The position numbers and the translations under genes are program-made. 64,000 bases of DNA from Comamonadaceae bacterium (GTDB taxonomy: Bacteria; Pseudomonadota; Gammaproteobacteria; Burkholderiales; Burkholderiaceae_C): positions 1-64,000 of the forward strand of contig JAIXUC010000021.1 of the NCBI GenBank assembly GCA_027483665.1, in the 5' to 3' direction. This document shows positions 19,016-30,881 of this stretch, piece by piece. How positions within the stretch are numbered: the first letter of the stretch is position 1; each line of letters opens with the position of its first letter. The notes below the pieces were generated by a model. That model saw nothing but the letters and a program-made list of their open reading frames with translations. It was not told the DNA's origin and made no database searches.

Positions 19016-19546
19016 ATGGCTGAACTCGCCACCATCGCCCGCCCCTACGCTGAGGCACTGTTTCAGGCGGCACGAGCCGACCTGAGCGGCACTGAGCGTT
19101 GGCTGGATGCCTTGGCCCAAGTGTCATCCGAGCCTGCTCTGCAAGCAGTGGCTGACAGCCCTCAGTTCGAAGCCGCGCAGGTTTTCGATCTGATCCAGGG
19201 TGTCCTGCCCCAGCCTTTGCCGGCCGCCGGTGCCAACTTTCTGCGTGCGGTTCTCGACAACGGGCGTCTGGCCGCCTTGCCCGAGATTGCGGAGCAGTTT
19301 CGCGCTCAGAAAAACGCCCTCGCGGGCGTGTTCGATGCCACCGTACAAAGCGCTTTCCCCATCGATGCTGCTGCGTTGGCTGACCTGTCCTCGGTGCTCG
19401 AAAAGCGCTTTGGGCGCAAGCTCCAGTTGAGCGTCACGCTCGACCCCGAATTGATTGGTGGTGTGCGCGTGGTGGTCGGTGATGAAGTGCTCGACACCTC
19501 CGTTCGCGCCAGTCTTGAACACATGAAGCGGGCCCTCTCGGCCTGA
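19016..19546 (+). CDS. atpH: ATP synthase F1 subunit delta
   Basis: The product has 176 residues. The N-terminus [15 protein letters not shown] and the C-terminal [33 protein letters not shown] are the classic delta/OSCP conserved blocks. Delta joins the top of the alpha/beta hexamer to the b-subunit stalk. It has no catalytic role. Gene order atpF-atpH-atpA is normal. Confidence 0.96.
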   Translation: MAELATIARPYAEALFQAARADLSGTERWLDALAQVSSEPALQAVADSPQFEAAQVFDLIQGVLPQPLPAAGANFLRAVLDNGRLAALPEIAEQFRAQKNALAGVFDATVQSAFPIDAAALADLSSVLEKRFGRKLQLSVTLDPELIGGVRVVVGDEVLDTSVRASLEHMKRALSA

Positions 19547-19595
19547 GCCGCGGGTTTGCTGCCGCTTGCCCAACCATTGAAAGAAGGAAAGAGTC

Positions 19596-21149
19596 ATGCA
19601 ACTCAATCCCGCTGAGATTTCTGAACTCATCAAAAGCCGCATCGAGGGCTTGACGGCTGGTGCCGACATTCGCAACCAAGGCACCGTGGTGTCGGTGGCT
19701 GATGGCATCGTGCGCATCCACGGCTTGTCCGACGTGATGCAGGGCGAAATGCTGGAGTTCCCCGCCACCAAGGACGGCCAGCCCACGTACGGCCTGGCCC
19801 TCAACCTCGAGCGCGACTCGGTGGGCTCGGTGATCTTGGGCGAGTACGAGCACATTTCTGAAGGCGACACGGTCAAGTGCACTGGGCGCATTCTGGAAGT
19901 GCCCGTGGGCCCGGAGTTGATTGGCCGCGTGGTCAACGCGCTGGGTCAGCCCATCGACGGCAAAGGCCCCATCAACGCCAAGATGACCGACGTGATCGAG
20001 AAGGTGGCGCCTGGCGTGATCGCTCGCCAGTCGGTGAGCCAGCCCATGCAGACGGGTTTGAAGTCCATCGACGCCATGGTGCCCGTGGGCCGCGGTCAGC
20101 GCGAGTTGATCATCGGCGACCGCCAGACCGGCAAGACGGCCGTCGCCATCGACGCCATCATCAACCAGAAGGGTCAGAACATGACCTGCATCTACGTGGC
20201 CATCGGACAGAAGGCCTCGTCGATCAAAAACGTCGTGCGCTCGTTGGAGCAGGCCGGTGCGATGGACTACACCATCGTGGTAGCGGCTTCTGCCTCCGAA
20301 TCAGCGGCCATGCAGTACGTGTCGGCCTATTCGGGCTGCACCATGGGCGAGTACTTCCGCGACCGCGGCCAAGACGCGCTCATCGTCTATGACGACCTGT
20401 CCAAGCAGGCCGTGGCCTACCGTCAGGTGTCTTTGTTGCTGCGCCGCCCGCCGGGCCGCGAGGCCTATCCCGGCGACGTGTTCTATCTGCACAGCCGCTT
20501 GCTGGAGCGCGCCGCTCGTGTGAATGCCGACTACGTCGAAGCTTTCACCAAGGGTGCGGTCAAAGGCCAAACCGGTTCGCTCACTGCGCTGCCCATCATC
20601 GAGACGCAAGCGGGTGACGTGTCGGCCTTCGTGCCCACCAACGTCATCTCCATCACCGATGGTCAGATCTTCTTGGAAACGTCCCTGTTCAACGCAGGTA
20701 TCCGCCCCGCCATCAACGCCGGTATTTCGGTGTCGCGCGTGGGTGGTGCAGCGCAGACCAAGTTGGTCAAAAACCTCTCGGGCGGTATCCGTACCGACTT
20801 GGCTCAGTACCGCGAATTGGCCGCTTTTGCGCAGTTCGCTTCCGACCTCGACGCCGCCACGCGCAAGCAGTTGGACCGCGGTGCCCGTGTGACCGAGTTG
20901 CTCAAGCAACCGCAGTACAGCCCGCTTTCCATCAGCCTCATGGCAGCTTCGCTGTTCGCAGCCAACAAGGGCTTCCTGGACGACGTGGAAGTGAAGAAGG
21001 TCTTGTCTTTCGAGTCGGGTTTGCACCGCTGGCTCAAGGACAAGCACGCCGCACTGATTGCCAAGCTCGAAGCCGATCGCGCCATGGACAAAGACGCAGA
21101 AGCTGAGTTGAGCGCCGCCATCGCCGCGTTCAAAGCCCAGTTCGCCTGA
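19596..21149 (+). CDS. atpA: ATP synthase F1 subunit alpha
   Basis: The product has 517 residues. The P-loop is GDRQTGKTA at about residue 170. [15 protein letters not shown] in the N-terminal barrel and [28 protein letters not shown] later are family hallmarks. Alpha carries non-catalytic nucleotide sites in the F1 hexamer. A strong AGGAAAG site precedes the ATG. Confidence 0.98.
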   Translation: MQLNPAEISELIKSRIEGLTAGADIRNQGTVVSVADGIVRIHGLSDVMQGEMLEFPATKDGQPTYGLALNLERDSVGSVILGEYEHISEGDTVKCTGRILEVPVGPELIGRVVNALGQPIDGKGPINAKMTDVIEKVAPGVIARQSVSQPMQTGLKSIDAMVPVGRGQRELIIGDRQTGKTAVAIDAIINQKGQNMTCIYVAIGQKASSIKNVVRSLEQAGAMDYTIVVAASASESAAMQYVSAYSGCTMGEYFRDRGQDALIVYDDLSKQAVAYRQVSLLLRRPPGREAYPGDVFYLHSRLLERAARVNADYVEAFTKGAVKGQTGSLTALPIIETQAGDVSAFVPTNVISITDGQIFLETSLFNAGIRPAINAGISVSRVGGAAQTKLVKNLSGGIRTDLAQYRELAAFAQFASDLDAATRKQLDRGARVTELLKQPQYSPLSISLMAASLFAANKGFLDDVEVKKVLSFESGLHRWLKDKHAALIAKLEADRAMDKDAEAELSAAIAAFKAQFA

Positions 21150-21179
21150 GTCGGCTGACGACACCACCAGGAGACATCA

Positions 21180-23541
<2,362 letters not shown>

Positions 23542-23544
23542 GCC

Positions 23545-23970
23545 ATGGATGCCACCCACACCATCCGCGTCGAGGTCGTCAGCGCCGAGGAGTCGATCTT
23601 CTCGGGTCTGGCGCGCTTCGTCGCGCTGCCCGGCGAGTCGGGTGAATTGGGTATCTACCCGCGCCACACGCCGCTGATCACACGCATTCGCCCGGGCTCG
23701 GTGCGCATCGAGTGCGCAGACGGCAGCGAGCAATTCGTCTTCGTGGCGGGCGGCATTCTGGAAGTGCAGCCCGATTGCGTGACGGTCTTGTCCGACACCG
23801 CGATTCGCGGCAAAGACCTGGACGAAGAGAAAGCCAACGCAGCCCGTCAAGCGGCTGAAGAAGCTTTGAAGAACGCCAAGAGCGACATCGACTTGGCCAA
23901 AGCCCAGTCAGAACTCGCTGTGTTGGCCGCGCAAATCGCAGCGCTGCGCAAGTTCCGCCAGAAGAAGTGA
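23545..23970 (+). CDS. atpC: ATP synthase F1 subunit epsilon
   Basis: The product has 141 residues. The N-terminal beta sandwich ([33 protein letters not shown]) and a C-terminal two-helix region are present. Epsilon inhibits ATP hydrolysis and stabilises the foot of gamma. It is the last gene of the ATP synthase operon. Confidence 0.96.
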   Translation: MDATHTIRVEVVSAEESIFSGLARFVALPGESGELGIYPRHTPLITRIRPGSVRIECADGSEQFVFVAGGILEVQPDCVTVLSDTAIRGKDLDEEKANAARQAAEEALKNAKSDIDLAKAQSELAVLAAQIAALRKFRQKK

Positions 23971-24003
23971 TGGTGCTCGGTGGCCCCAACGCCACCAGCG
24001 CCC
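23971..24003 (+). terminator. Hairpin after atpC, possible terminator
   Basis: GGTGGC and GCCACC pair around CCCAAC just after the atpC stop, with further partial pairing outside. No T-run follows, so it may end transcription inefficiently or only protect the mRNA end. The next gene is convergent. Confidence 0.4.
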
Positions 24004-24005
24004 CA

Positions 24006-24548
24006 TCAACTGCCCAGCAGCGTCACCGGCGCGTCGGCCAATTCGTTGGGGTTGGATTGGCCTTCTTGGAGGGCAAAGTGCTGCTGCAGTAGCGCGTTCA
24101 CGGCGTCGACTGCCTGCTGCAAGCCCGCTTCGAACTGGCTGTTGCGCAGAGCAACCTGCAAGGCCTGCACCAGACTGTCCCATACCGGCTGCGGCACGCA
24201 GCGGGTGATGCCCCGATCGGCTACTACTTCAATCTGCCGCTCGGCGAGTAACAGATAGATCAAAACGCCGTTGTTGTGCTCGGTGTCCCAAACCCGCAGC
24301 TTGCCGAACACGCTGATGGCCCGCTCGCGGGCGCTGGCTCGGCGTGCGATGTAGCTCCAAGGCAGGCCGGCCTCCATGCACACGCGAACCTCGCCACTGT
24401 GTGTGGCTTCTCCGACGCGAACCCGCTCTTGTAGCCGCAGCAAGGCAGCACTGGGCAGCGCACGGGCAAGCGCCGTCTCGTCCACCCAGCGGTGGCGCAG
24501 CAAACGCAGCAATGGGTGCGACGCAATGTGGCGTTCTGGCTTGTTCAC
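24006..24548 (-). CDS. TPM-domain protein without signal peptide
   Basis: The product has 180 residues. Its start is taken as GTG 24548 because an AGAAAGG ribosome site lies just upstream and longer frames overlap the neighbour. The central ERAISVFGKLRVWDTEHNNGVLIYLLLAERQIEVVADRGI is the TPM (TLP18.3/Psb32) domain core. It is cytoplasmic or membrane-associated; TPM domains have been linked to phosphatase or protein-maintenance roles. It lies 25 bp downstream of a larger exported TPM protein, so the two probably form a pair together with LemA. Confidence 0.8.
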   Translation of the reverse strand: MNKPERHIASHPLLRLLRHRWVDETALARALPSAALLRLQERVRVGEATHSGEVRVCMEAGLPWSYIARRASARERAISVFGKLRVWDTEHNNGVLIYLLLAERQIEVVADRGITRCVPQPVWDSLVQALQVALRNSQFEAGLQQAVDAVNALLQQHFALQEGQSNPNELADAPVTLLGS

Positions 24549-24573
24549 AAGCGCCTTTCTTTGGTCTGCCGCA

Positions 24574-25566
24574 TCACCAACCCCCCGAAGCGCCGCCGCC
24601 GCCGAATCCGCCGCCCCCGCCCGAGCTGAAGCCCCCGCCCCCGCCGCCAAACCCTCCGCCTCCACCACCAAAGCCGCCACCCCAACCGCCATGCCCAGAG
24701 CGGCTGCCACGGCCGGCCTGAACGGCCTGGGCCAAGCTGCGGCTGCCCATCACCCACACAGCCAGCAAGGCGGCCATGCCTACTCCCAACCCCATCAGCC
24801 AGCTGCCGGTGACCGTCTGCGCCAGCCAACCCCCCGCGCCCCCGGTGAGCACCGAGCCGAGTTTTCGCCCGGCAATAGCGCGTGCAACAGCGCCCACGAT
24901 GGGCAGGGCGAACAGCGCAAACAGCGCCAGCTCATAGCCATCGAAGCCAGGCTCGCCGGAAGCGCCGGAAGCGCCGGTAGAGCCAGAAGCGGGCGGCGGC
25001 GGCAATGCCTCCCCTTCGATGAGACGCAAGATGTGGTCAACCCCCGCGGTGATGCCGCCAGCGAAGTCGCCCTGGCGAAAGGCGGGTGTCATCACCTCGC
25101 GAATGATGCGGCCGGCCAACACATCGGGCACAGCGCCCTCCAGCGCCCGCGCCACCTCGATGCGGATGCGCCGGTCATCGAGTGCCACCACCAGCAGCAG
25201 GCCGTCGCCCACTTCGGCGCGACCAATCTTCCAGTCGCTGGCCACCCGCTGTGCGTAAGCCGCAATGTCTTCGGGCAACGTGGTTCGCACCACCAGCACC
25301 ACCACCTGGCTGCCGCGCTCGCGCTCGAAAGCAGCCAGCCGTGCCTCCAAGGCCGCTGCCTGATCGGCGGACAAGGTGCTGGTCTGGTCGATCACCCGCG
25401 CGCTCAACGCGGGCACCGGCTGCAAATCTTGCGCCGCAGCAGGCTGCAGCAGCAGCGCCCATGCACAGCCCAGTGCACAAACCCCAGCGACAGCTTTACC
25501 CCATAGCGCCAATGAGGCGAAGCGGGCGAAGCGGGCGAAGCGGGCGAAGTCGGCCAAGTGGCGCAT
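24574..25566 (-). CDS. Exported TPM-domain protein, YgcG-like, glycine-rich tail
   Basis: The product has 330 residues. A signal peptide with an odd ARFARFARFA repeat leads into a TPM domain (RVIDQTSTLSADQAAALEARL, then GDGLLLVVALDDRRIRIEVA). Two membrane spans follow in the middle. The C-terminus is almost pure Gly, Phe and Ser (GGGGGFGGGG-type blocks), typical of YgcG-like proteins. The ATG overlaps the lemA stop as TGATG, so it is co-translated with lemA; LemA-YgcG pairs are common. The precise function is unknown. Confidence 0.85.
   Translation of the reverse strand: MRHLADFARFARFARFASLALWGKAVAGVCALGCAWALLLQPAAAQDLQPVPALSARVIDQTSTLSADQAAALEARLAAFERERGSQVVVLVVRTTLPEDIAAYAQRVASDWKIGRAEVGDGLLLVVALDDRRIRIEVARALEGAVPDVLAGRIIREVMTPAFRQGDFAGGITAGVDHILRLIEGEALPPPPASGSTGASGASGEPGFDGYELALFALFALPIVGAVARAIAGRKLGSVLTGGAGGWLAQTVTGSWLMGLGVGMAALLAVWVMGSRSLAQAVQAGRGSRSGHGGWGGGFGGGGGGFGGGGGGFSSGGGGGFGGGGASGGW
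25516..25551 (+). repeat. Four 9-bp tandem repeats in the YgcG-like signal region
   Basis: The unit GGCGAAGCG occurs three times in a row and once more with two changes (GGCGAAGTC). On the coding (minus) strand it encodes repeated Phe-Ala-Arg. Gain or loss of a unit keeps the reading frame and would change the positive region of the signal peptide. Confidence 0.85.
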
Positions 25567-26273
25567 CACTTCTTGTTGAAGTCCACCACAGGCGGTGCTG
25601 CCAAAGCCGCCTCATTGGCGACGCTGAAGTTCGGCTTGACTTCATAGCCCATCACCATGGCGGTGAGGTTGCTCGGAAAGCTGCGCGCCAGCACGTTGTA
25701 CTGCGCCACCGCTGCAATGTAGGCATTGCGCGCCACGGTGATGCGGTTTTCTGTGCCTTCCAACTGCACCCGCAGATCGGCAAAACCTTGGTTGGCTTTG
25801 AGGTTGGGGTATTGCTCGGCCACCACCAGCAGGCGGCTGAGCGCGCCGCCCAACTCGCCCTGCGCGGCTTGAAAGCGTGCCAAAGCTTGCGGGTCGTTGA
25901 GCGTCTCTGGCGTGACTTGAATGGCTGTTGCGCGTGAACGGGCCTCGATCACGCGGGTGAGTGTTTCTTGTTCGAAAGCCGCTTCGCCCTTGACGGTCGC
26001 CACGATGTTCGGCACCAGATCCGCGCGGCGTTGGTACTGGTTGAGCACTTCGCTCCAGGAGGCCCGCGTCTGTTCGTCCAGACGCTGAAAGTCGTTGAAC
26101 CCGCAGCCCGTCAAAACCAGCAATGCCCCCGCAGCCGCAAGGCCTGCGAGGCCCCGCGAACATTGGTGCACCAGGCGCAAAAGAGCTCGGACTGCGTTGG
26201 TTTGGCTGGTTCGGCGTTGCACAAGGGGCGCTGGAGCGTTAGCCCTGAGCGATGAATCGCGGTAAGCAGTCAT
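25566..26273 (-). CDS. LemA-family lipoprotein
   Basis: The product has 235 residues. A basic N-terminus leads to LLVLTGCGFN, a good lipobox with C57 as the lipidated residue. The mature part is the long-helix LemA fold: LDEQTRASWSEVLNQYQRRADLVPNIVATVKG and later NLKANQGFADLRVQLEGTENRI. LemA proteins are envelope scaffolds of unclear role. It is the first gene of a unit with the two TPM-domain genes. ATG 26273 is chosen; an upstream ATG at 26306 is possible. Confidence 0.85.
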   Translation of the reverse strand: MTAYRDSSLRANAPAPLVQRRTSQTNAVRALLRLVHQCSRGLAGLAAAGALLVLTGCGFNDFQRLDEQTRASWSEVLNQYQRRADLVPNIVATVKGEAAFEQETLTRVIEARSRATAIQVTPETLNDPQALARFQAAQGELGGALSRLLVVAEQYPNLKANQGFADLRVQLEGTENRITVARNAYIAAVAQYNVLARSFPSNLTAMVMGYEVKPNFSVANEAALAAPPVVDFNKK

Positions 26274-26472
26274 GCGGTGCTCCCAAGGTGGCGGTCTGAA
26301 GATCAAGGGCTAGCATAGTCCTCATGGGGCTCGAGTCCATGACGGCTTGGCGAGCGGCCTGCCAGCCCGTGAGGTCGGCCCTGTGTACATCGCATCAAGG
26401 AAAGTGCGTTTTCGCTCTGGTGCTGGAACAATCGATCGTCCCGCGCACCGACCCCATTCACCACACCGCCCC

Positions 26473-26922
26473 ATGCCCCGCTCCAAACTGCAATCCGCCC
26501 ACTTGGGTGGCAGCCCCGATGAGGTTGAGGCAGCTTTCTATGAAGCGCTGCAGCAAGGTGACCTGGAACGCATGATGGCTTGCTGGGCCGACGAAGACGA
26601 CGTGGTGTGCGTGCACCCGGGAGGCGCGCGTTTGCTGGGTGCGACTGCCATCCGCGCCTCGTTTGAAGCCATGTTTGCGGCCGGCCCTGTACACGCCTAC
26701 CCGGAGCAAGTGCGGCGTGTGGAATCCATGGCCAGCGCCATGCACGCGGTGATGGAGCGGGTGCGTGTGCCCACCGATGAAGGCCTGCGCGATGCTTTGG
26801 TGCTCGCCACCAACGTCTATCACAAGACCGCACAAGGCTGGCGTCTGGTCGCTCATCACGCCAGCCCCGGTACCCCGCAAGATTTGCAGACCATGGTCGG
26901 TGTCTCGCAGGTGTTGCACTGA
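26473..26922 (+). CDS. SnoaL/NTF2-like domain protein
   Basis: The product has 149 residues. The pattern EVEAAFYEALQQGDLERMMACWADEDDVVCVHPGG with a downstream GATAIRASFEAMF and final GWRLVAHHASP is the cone-shaped NTF2-like fold (DUF4440/SnoaL group). These small proteins act as isomerases or ligand-binding proteins; no substrate can be assigned. ATG 26473 is selected; upstream in-frame codons back to 26347 seem non-coding. The hydrolase gene follows after ten bases. Confidence 0.8.
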   Translation: MPRSKLQSAHLGGSPDEVEAAFYEALQQGDLERMMACWADEDDVVCVHPGGARLLGATAIRASFEAMFAAGPVHAYPEQVRRVESMASAMHAVMERVRVPTDEGLRDALVLATNVYHKTAQGWRLVAHHASPGTPQDLQTMVGVSQVLH

Positions 26923-26932
26923 GCGCGCGCCC

Positions 26933-27982
26933 ATGGGCCTGCCCCAGCATCTTCTGAGCTACCACGCGCCGCTTTGGTTACCCGGCGGCAACCTGCAAAC
27001 CATCTGGTCTGCGCGTCTGGCCCAGCGCGTGCGAGGCGAGGCACTGCAGTTCAAGCGTGAGCGCTGGGACACCCCCGATGGTGACTTCATCGACGTTGAT
27101 CTGCTCGACCCTCCACCCGCCCGCGGCAGCGCCTGGCTGGTGCAGTTTCATGGTCTGGAAGGCTCATCATCGAGCCACTACGCTCAGGCCTTTGGAAGCC
27201 TGGCCCGCAGCGCTGGCATGGGGTATGCCGTGCCGCACTTTCGGGGCTGCAGCGGAGAAATCAACCGCGCACCGCGTGCTTACCACGCAGGGGACCACGA
27301 AGAAATCGGCTGGGTTCTGGCGCGCATGCGCCAGCGCATCGACGCGCATGGCGGCGGCACCTTGCTGGTGGTCGGCATCTCGCTGGGCGGCAATGCCTTG
27401 CTGCGCTGGGCACAGGAAATGGGCGAGCAAGCGCAACACGTGGCACAAGCCATCGCGGCTGTGTGCGCACCAGTGGACTTGGCCGCCGGTGGCTGGGCCA
27501 TCGGGCGTGGTTTCAACCGGCATGTGTATGCGCGCATGTTCCTGGCCAGCATGAAACCCCGGGCTCTGGCCAAGCTCGAGCAGTACCCCGGCTTGTTCGA
27601 CCGCGAGGCCCTGCTGCAAGCACGCGACCTGTACGAATTTGATGGCGTATTCACCGCGCCCTTGCATGGCTTTGCCAGCACCGAAGCGTATTGGGCGCGC
27701 GCTTCAGCCAAACCCCGCTTGAACCAGATTCGCTTGCCCACCTTGGTGCTCAACGCCCGCAACGACCCGTTCGTGCCTGCCTGGAGCCTGCCGCATGCGA
27801 ACGAAGTCGGCGATTTTGTGCGGCTGTGGCAACCCGCACACGGCGGGCACGTGGGCTTTTGCGCTGGCCGATGGCCTAGCCATGTGCTGGCCATGCCTGA
27901 GCAGGTGCTGGGCTGGCTGCGCGCCAGCGTGGGACTGCCCCGATCACTGCCCGGCGCGAGGGAGTTGAAACCACATGGATGA
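26933..27982 (+). CDS. Alpha/beta hydrolase, YheT-like
   Basis: The product has 349 residues. The nucleophile elbow is GISLGGN with S150, and the strand LVQFHGLEGSSSSHY carries the oxyanion region. The late acid is in NARNDPFVPAW and the catalytic histidine in HGGHVGFC. These match the YheT/ABHD1-3 esterase family. The substrate is unknown, perhaps lipid-like esters. It shares eight bases with the next gene, which suggests coupled translation. Confidence 0.87.
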   Translation: MGLPQHLLSYHAPLWLPGGNLQTIWSARLAQRVRGEALQFKRERWDTPDGDFIDVDLLDPPPARGSAWLVQFHGLEGSSSSHYAQAFGSLARSAGMGYAVPHFRGCSGEINRAPRAYHAGDHEEIGWVLARMRQRIDAHGGGTLLVVGISLGGNALLRWAQEMGEQAQHVAQAIAAVCAPVDLAAGGWAIGRGFNRHVYARMFLASMKPRALAKLEQYPGLFDREALLQARDLYEFDGVFTAPLHGFASTEAYWARASAKPRLNQIRLPTLVLNARNDPFVPAWSLPHANEVGDFVRLWQPAHGGHVGFCAGRWPSHVLAMPEQVLGWLRASVGLPRSLPGARELKPHG

Positions 27983-28547
27983 CCTGGTTCTTGCGGCGAT
28001 GGCCAAGTGGCCGCGCGTGCCCGCCTGCCATGGCTGGCTGGGGTTGAGTGCGCGCGGCCAATGGTTCATGCGCGACGACGCTGCACAAGCAGCCGGCTCC
28101 TTTGAGCAAGGTTTCGACAGCAAGGCATTGGGTGGCCGGCAGGTGGGCAGGGCGGCTGCACGCGGCAGCGAACTCCAGCACGAAGCACTCATCGCTTTCA
28201 TTGGCCGCAACTACCAGCCTGACGAACTGGGCCGGTGGTTTTTTCAGAACGGGCCACAGCGGGTTTATGTGGAGCTGCAGGCAACGCCCTTGGTGTGGCG
28301 CATCTCATCTGAAGGCTCGGTGGCTGACCACACCGGACAGCCCGCCCGCGTCGAGCAGGCAGTGGTCGACGAGCGTGGGTGGCTGTACTTCCAGTGCGAA
28401 CGCGGTCTGGGACTGGTTCACACGCTCGACACGGCCATTGCCGCGGAGTGGCTGGACCGAACAGGCTGGCCCTTACAGAAACACCAGGCCGCCGACCTGC
28501 CTGCGCGTTTTGGCTATGTGATGAGCCCGCAGCGCCTGTTTACTTAG
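27975..28547 (+). CDS. Conserved protein of unknown function
   Basis: The product has 190 residues. It is a soluble protein without signal or membrane segment, containing WPRVPACHGWLGLSARGQWFMRDD at the start and RNYQPDELGRWFFQNGPQRVYVEL in the middle. I recognise it only as a type found beside YheT-like hydrolases in Burkholderiales; no catalytic motif is apparent. It overlaps the hydrolase by eight bases and converges with the cytochrome c gene, sharing eight bases of 3' end. Confidence 0.75.
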   Translation: MDDLVLAAMAKWPRVPACHGWLGLSARGQWFMRDDAAQAAGSFEQGFDSKALGGRQVGRAAARGSELQHEALIAFIGRNYQPDELGRWFFQNGPQRVYVELQATPLVWRISSEGSVADHTGQPARVEQAVVDERGWLYFQCERGLGLVHTLDTAIAAEWLDRTGWPLQKHQAADLPARFGYVMSPQRLFT

Positions 28548-29103
28548 CCGCGGCGGCAGCGGCTGGCGCTGGCGCAGCAGCTGGTGCACCACCGGGCGCA
28601 CCGGCCGGCAGTGGTGGCTCTGGCAGCTTGCCGCCAGATTCATTGGCCATGTAGACCACGGCCCGGGCGATCTCGGTGTCGTTGTATTCGCCGCCACCTT
28701 GTGCCGACATGACCCCCTTGCCTTTGAGCGCCGAGTTCACCAGCGCTTCATAGCCAGTGGCCAAACGGGGTGCCCACGCGGCGCGGTCGCCTAACTTCGG
28801 CGCATTGGCGACACCAGCCGCATGGCATGCCAAGCACTGCGCGGTGTACACCTCGAGGCCTGCGCGCAAAGGGCGATTGGCATCGCGCACTTCAACGCTT
28901 CCGACCTTCGCAATGCGCTGAGCCACTGCGCGCTCTGGGTCTGCCGCACCTGGTGCAGGCTTGTCACCCGAGGTCACGTAATAGACCAGACCGATGATGA
29001 CGAACACCGGCACCACAAAAGAAAAGAAGACAGCCAGCAGCAATTGCTGGGGGGTTTTGATTGGGCCGGTGTGGGCTTCTTCGTGAGAATTGCTGTCGCT
29101 CAT
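28540..29103 (-). CDS. Membrane-anchored monohaem cytochrome c
   Basis: The product has 187 residues. One N-terminal membrane span (about 21-44) anchors a periplasmic class I cytochrome domain with haem site C90-L-A-C93-H94 and the distal region AVVYMANESGG. The layout resembles the cytochrome c5 family. The C-terminal 25 residues are Ala/Pro-rich low complexity. It likely carries electrons in a respiratory chain; the partner is unknown. The start MSDSNSH at 29103 avoids thirteen less likely upstream residues. Confidence 0.88.
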   Translation of the reverse strand: MSDSNSHEEAHTGPIKTPQQLLLAVFFSFVVPVFVIIGLVYYVTSGDKPAPGAADPERAVAQRIAKVGSVEVRDANRPLRAGLEVYTAQCLACHAAGVANAPKLGDRAAWAPRLATGYEALVNSALKGKGVMSAQGGGEYNDTEIARAVVYMANESGGKLPEPPLPAGAPGGAPAAAPAPAAAAAAK

Positions 29104-29219
29104 GGCGTCCTCTGGGGTGGGAAGCTGCGCCGGATCAACCACGCGTCAGCCGGTGAGTTGTGAAGCCGTTGTGCAGGCTTGGTCAAGCTGCAAACCGCGT
29201 CTTCAAGACCGCCGAAAGT

Positions 29220-29236
29220 ATAGACAGCTGGTCTAT
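29220..29236. promoter_or_regulatory. Inverted repeat upstream of the second TlpA-like gene
   Basis: ATAGAC and GTCTAT flank AGCTG. It lies in the 195-bp gap between divergent cytochrome c and TlpA-like genes, a suitable place for an operator. Its left arm in the context GTATAGACA also occurs in the phn operators near 56.7 and 63.3 kb, but a TATAGA -10 box would look alike. The regulator is unknown. Confidence 0.35.
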
Positions 29237-29298
29237 CGCCCAATGTCCCTGTCTGCCAGCCGGTGTAAGAAAGCCCGTGGTCAGACCGACTGCCGCGC

Positions 29299-29901
29299 AT
29301 GATCTCCACAGACCGAATGGCGCTGAACGCCAAAGCTTTCCTGATCCCAGCGCTGGGGTTGTTGTTCGATGCGCTGCGTGCCGGTCGCCGCCGTGTTCTG
29401 GCCCCCCCCTTGCTGGGGTGCCTGTTGGTGCTTTTGGTGGCACTGCCAGCGCGCGCGCAACAGCCAAGCCCATCCCAACTCGGCCCTGCGCTGTTGCAAG
29501 GCACCACCACACAGGGCGCTGCTTTTGATTTGCGCGGCCAGCAGGGCAAGGTGGTGTTGCTGGTGTTCTGGTCGACAGACTGTCCTGTGTGCCGAGACAA
29601 ATTGCCCGAGCTGCGCAGCAACCGGGCGGGCTGGCGCAAGGAGCCCTTTGAGATCGTCCTGGTCAGCACCGACCGGCGACTCGAGGACCTGAAAACTTAC
29701 CAAGGCATCGCCGAGCGCTTGCTGCTACCCGAACAGCGCATGACCACGTTGTGGAGCGGTGCGCCCAGCTTTCGCAGCAACCTGCCCGTGCCCACACGCT
29801 TGCCGGCGGCCTGGCTGGTGGACAAGCAAGGCCGCTTGGTCGAGGCATGGGAAGGGCGCATTCCAGCCGAAGCCTGGGACCGCATCTCCGAATTGTTGTG
29901 A
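29299..29901 (+). CDS. TlpA/ResA-like redoxin
   Basis: The product has 200 residues. The N-terminus has a hydrophobic segment ending LPARAQQ, so it is exported or anchored. The thioredoxin-like part carries VVLLVFWSTDCPVCRD with active cysteines C95 and C98. The cis-proline is in VPTRLPAAWLVDKQG. It probably acts on thiols of exported proteins. ATG 29317 is an alternative start. It diverges from the monohaem cytochrome c gene, which would fit cytochrome maturation. Confidence 0.83.
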   Translation: MISTDRMALNAKAFLIPALGLLFDALRAGRRRVLAPPLLGCLLVLLVALPARAQQPSPSQLGPALLQGTTTQGAAFDLRGQQGKVVLLVFWSTDCPVCRDKLPELRSNRAGWRKEPFEIVLVSTDRRLEDLKTYQGIAERLLLPEQRMTTLWSGAPSFRSNLPVPTRLPAAWLVDKQGRLVEAWEGRIPAEAWDRISELL

Positions 29902-29972
29902 GTGTCTGCCAGCGCCGCTGTCGAAAACGGCGATGAGCAGTTTGTTCCTGGGGACTGCCTTCAGAAAGGGGC

Positions 29973-30659
29973 TTAGCCCGTGGCTTTTTCGGTGGAACTG
30001 CGCAGCCTTGCTGTGGCCGCGCTCACATCGGCTTCAAACTCTTTCCAGCGCACCGCGGTGGCCTGTTTCATCTGCGCCAGCTTGGATTCAGCCGACTTCA
30101 GGTCCAGCCGCAGTGCGGTGAGGTCGACGTCCATCGCAGCCTTGGCATCCGCATTGGCCATGCCTGCTTTCTTCTCCAAGCCGGTGATGGCCACCTTGCC
30201 CTTGGCGATGTCTCTGTCGGCTTCGGCCATGAAAGCGTCGCGTCGGCTGTTGTCGGTGGCATAGCTGAAGGCCGCCATGCCTTTGATGGTGTCCTTGGTG
30301 GCGCCGGCCATCACCAGCTTGCCGCCTTTGTCTTCGATTTGTCTAACCGGGACGGCCACATCGTGGCGGCCCATGCCGATGAAGCCACCGGCACCCACGA
30401 TCACGTAGGACACGCTCTTGTCTGGCGAGATGATCAGGTCCTCCACCTTGCCGACCTTCTGCCCAGCGCCGTTGTAGACGGTCTTGCCGAGCAGCGTCTT
30501 CTTCACGCTCCAGCCCATGGCCAGACGCGTCGATTCGATGACGTTGACATCCATCGTGGTGGTGCCGCCAGCTACTTGCGCTGACGCGGTGCTTGCCAGC
30601 ACCAAAGCACTCGCCAGTGCGAGGGCGTATCGGTTCATGGGGAAGAGGGGTTTGGTCAT
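29973..30659 (-). CDS. Exported PRC-barrel domain protein
   Basis: The product has 228 residues. A signal peptide ends ASTASAQ. The PRC-barrel stretch LLGKTVYNGAGQKVGKVEDLI, then SYVIVGAGGFIGMGRHDVAVP, is clear. The C-terminal third is a charged helix (LDLKSAESKLAQMKQATAVRW) likely to form a coiled coil. Such proteins occur in the periplasm of Burkholderiales under stress; their role is not known. It diverges from the BON protein gene across 222 bp. Confidence 0.82.
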   Translation of the reverse strand: MTKPLFPMNRYALALASALVLASTASAQVAGGTTTMDVNVIESTRLAMGWSVKKTLLGKTVYNGAGQKVGKVEDLIISPDKSVSYVIVGAGGFIGMGRHDVAVPVRQIEDKGGKLVMAGATKDTIKGMAAFSYATDNSRRDAFMAEADRDIAKGKVAITGLEKKAGMANADAKAAMDVDLTALRLDLKSAESKLAQMKQATAVRWKEFEADVSAATARLRSSTEKATG

Positions 30660-30881
30660 GCTGAATGTCCTTGGGTGTGGGTGCCATGAAACAGCTCATG
30701 GCCGATGGGTGACAGCAACGGTTGTAAGACCCGCTTGGCGTGTGCGTCTGTACGTCAACGTACCCCCTGGAGATTGGCTGAGTCACTGGGTTGAACCGCT
30801 GCTCCGAGCGCGCTGGCGCACAGACCCTGCCGCATCGCCAGCCGCAAGCTGCCCCCTCACTCAACCCTAGGACAAACGATC

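Noticed and set aside
30750-30763. Palindrome GTACGT-CA-ACGTAC between the PRC-barrel and BON genes
   Set aside because: Only six base pairs per arm with common dinucleotides; suggestive of an operator but too weak to list.
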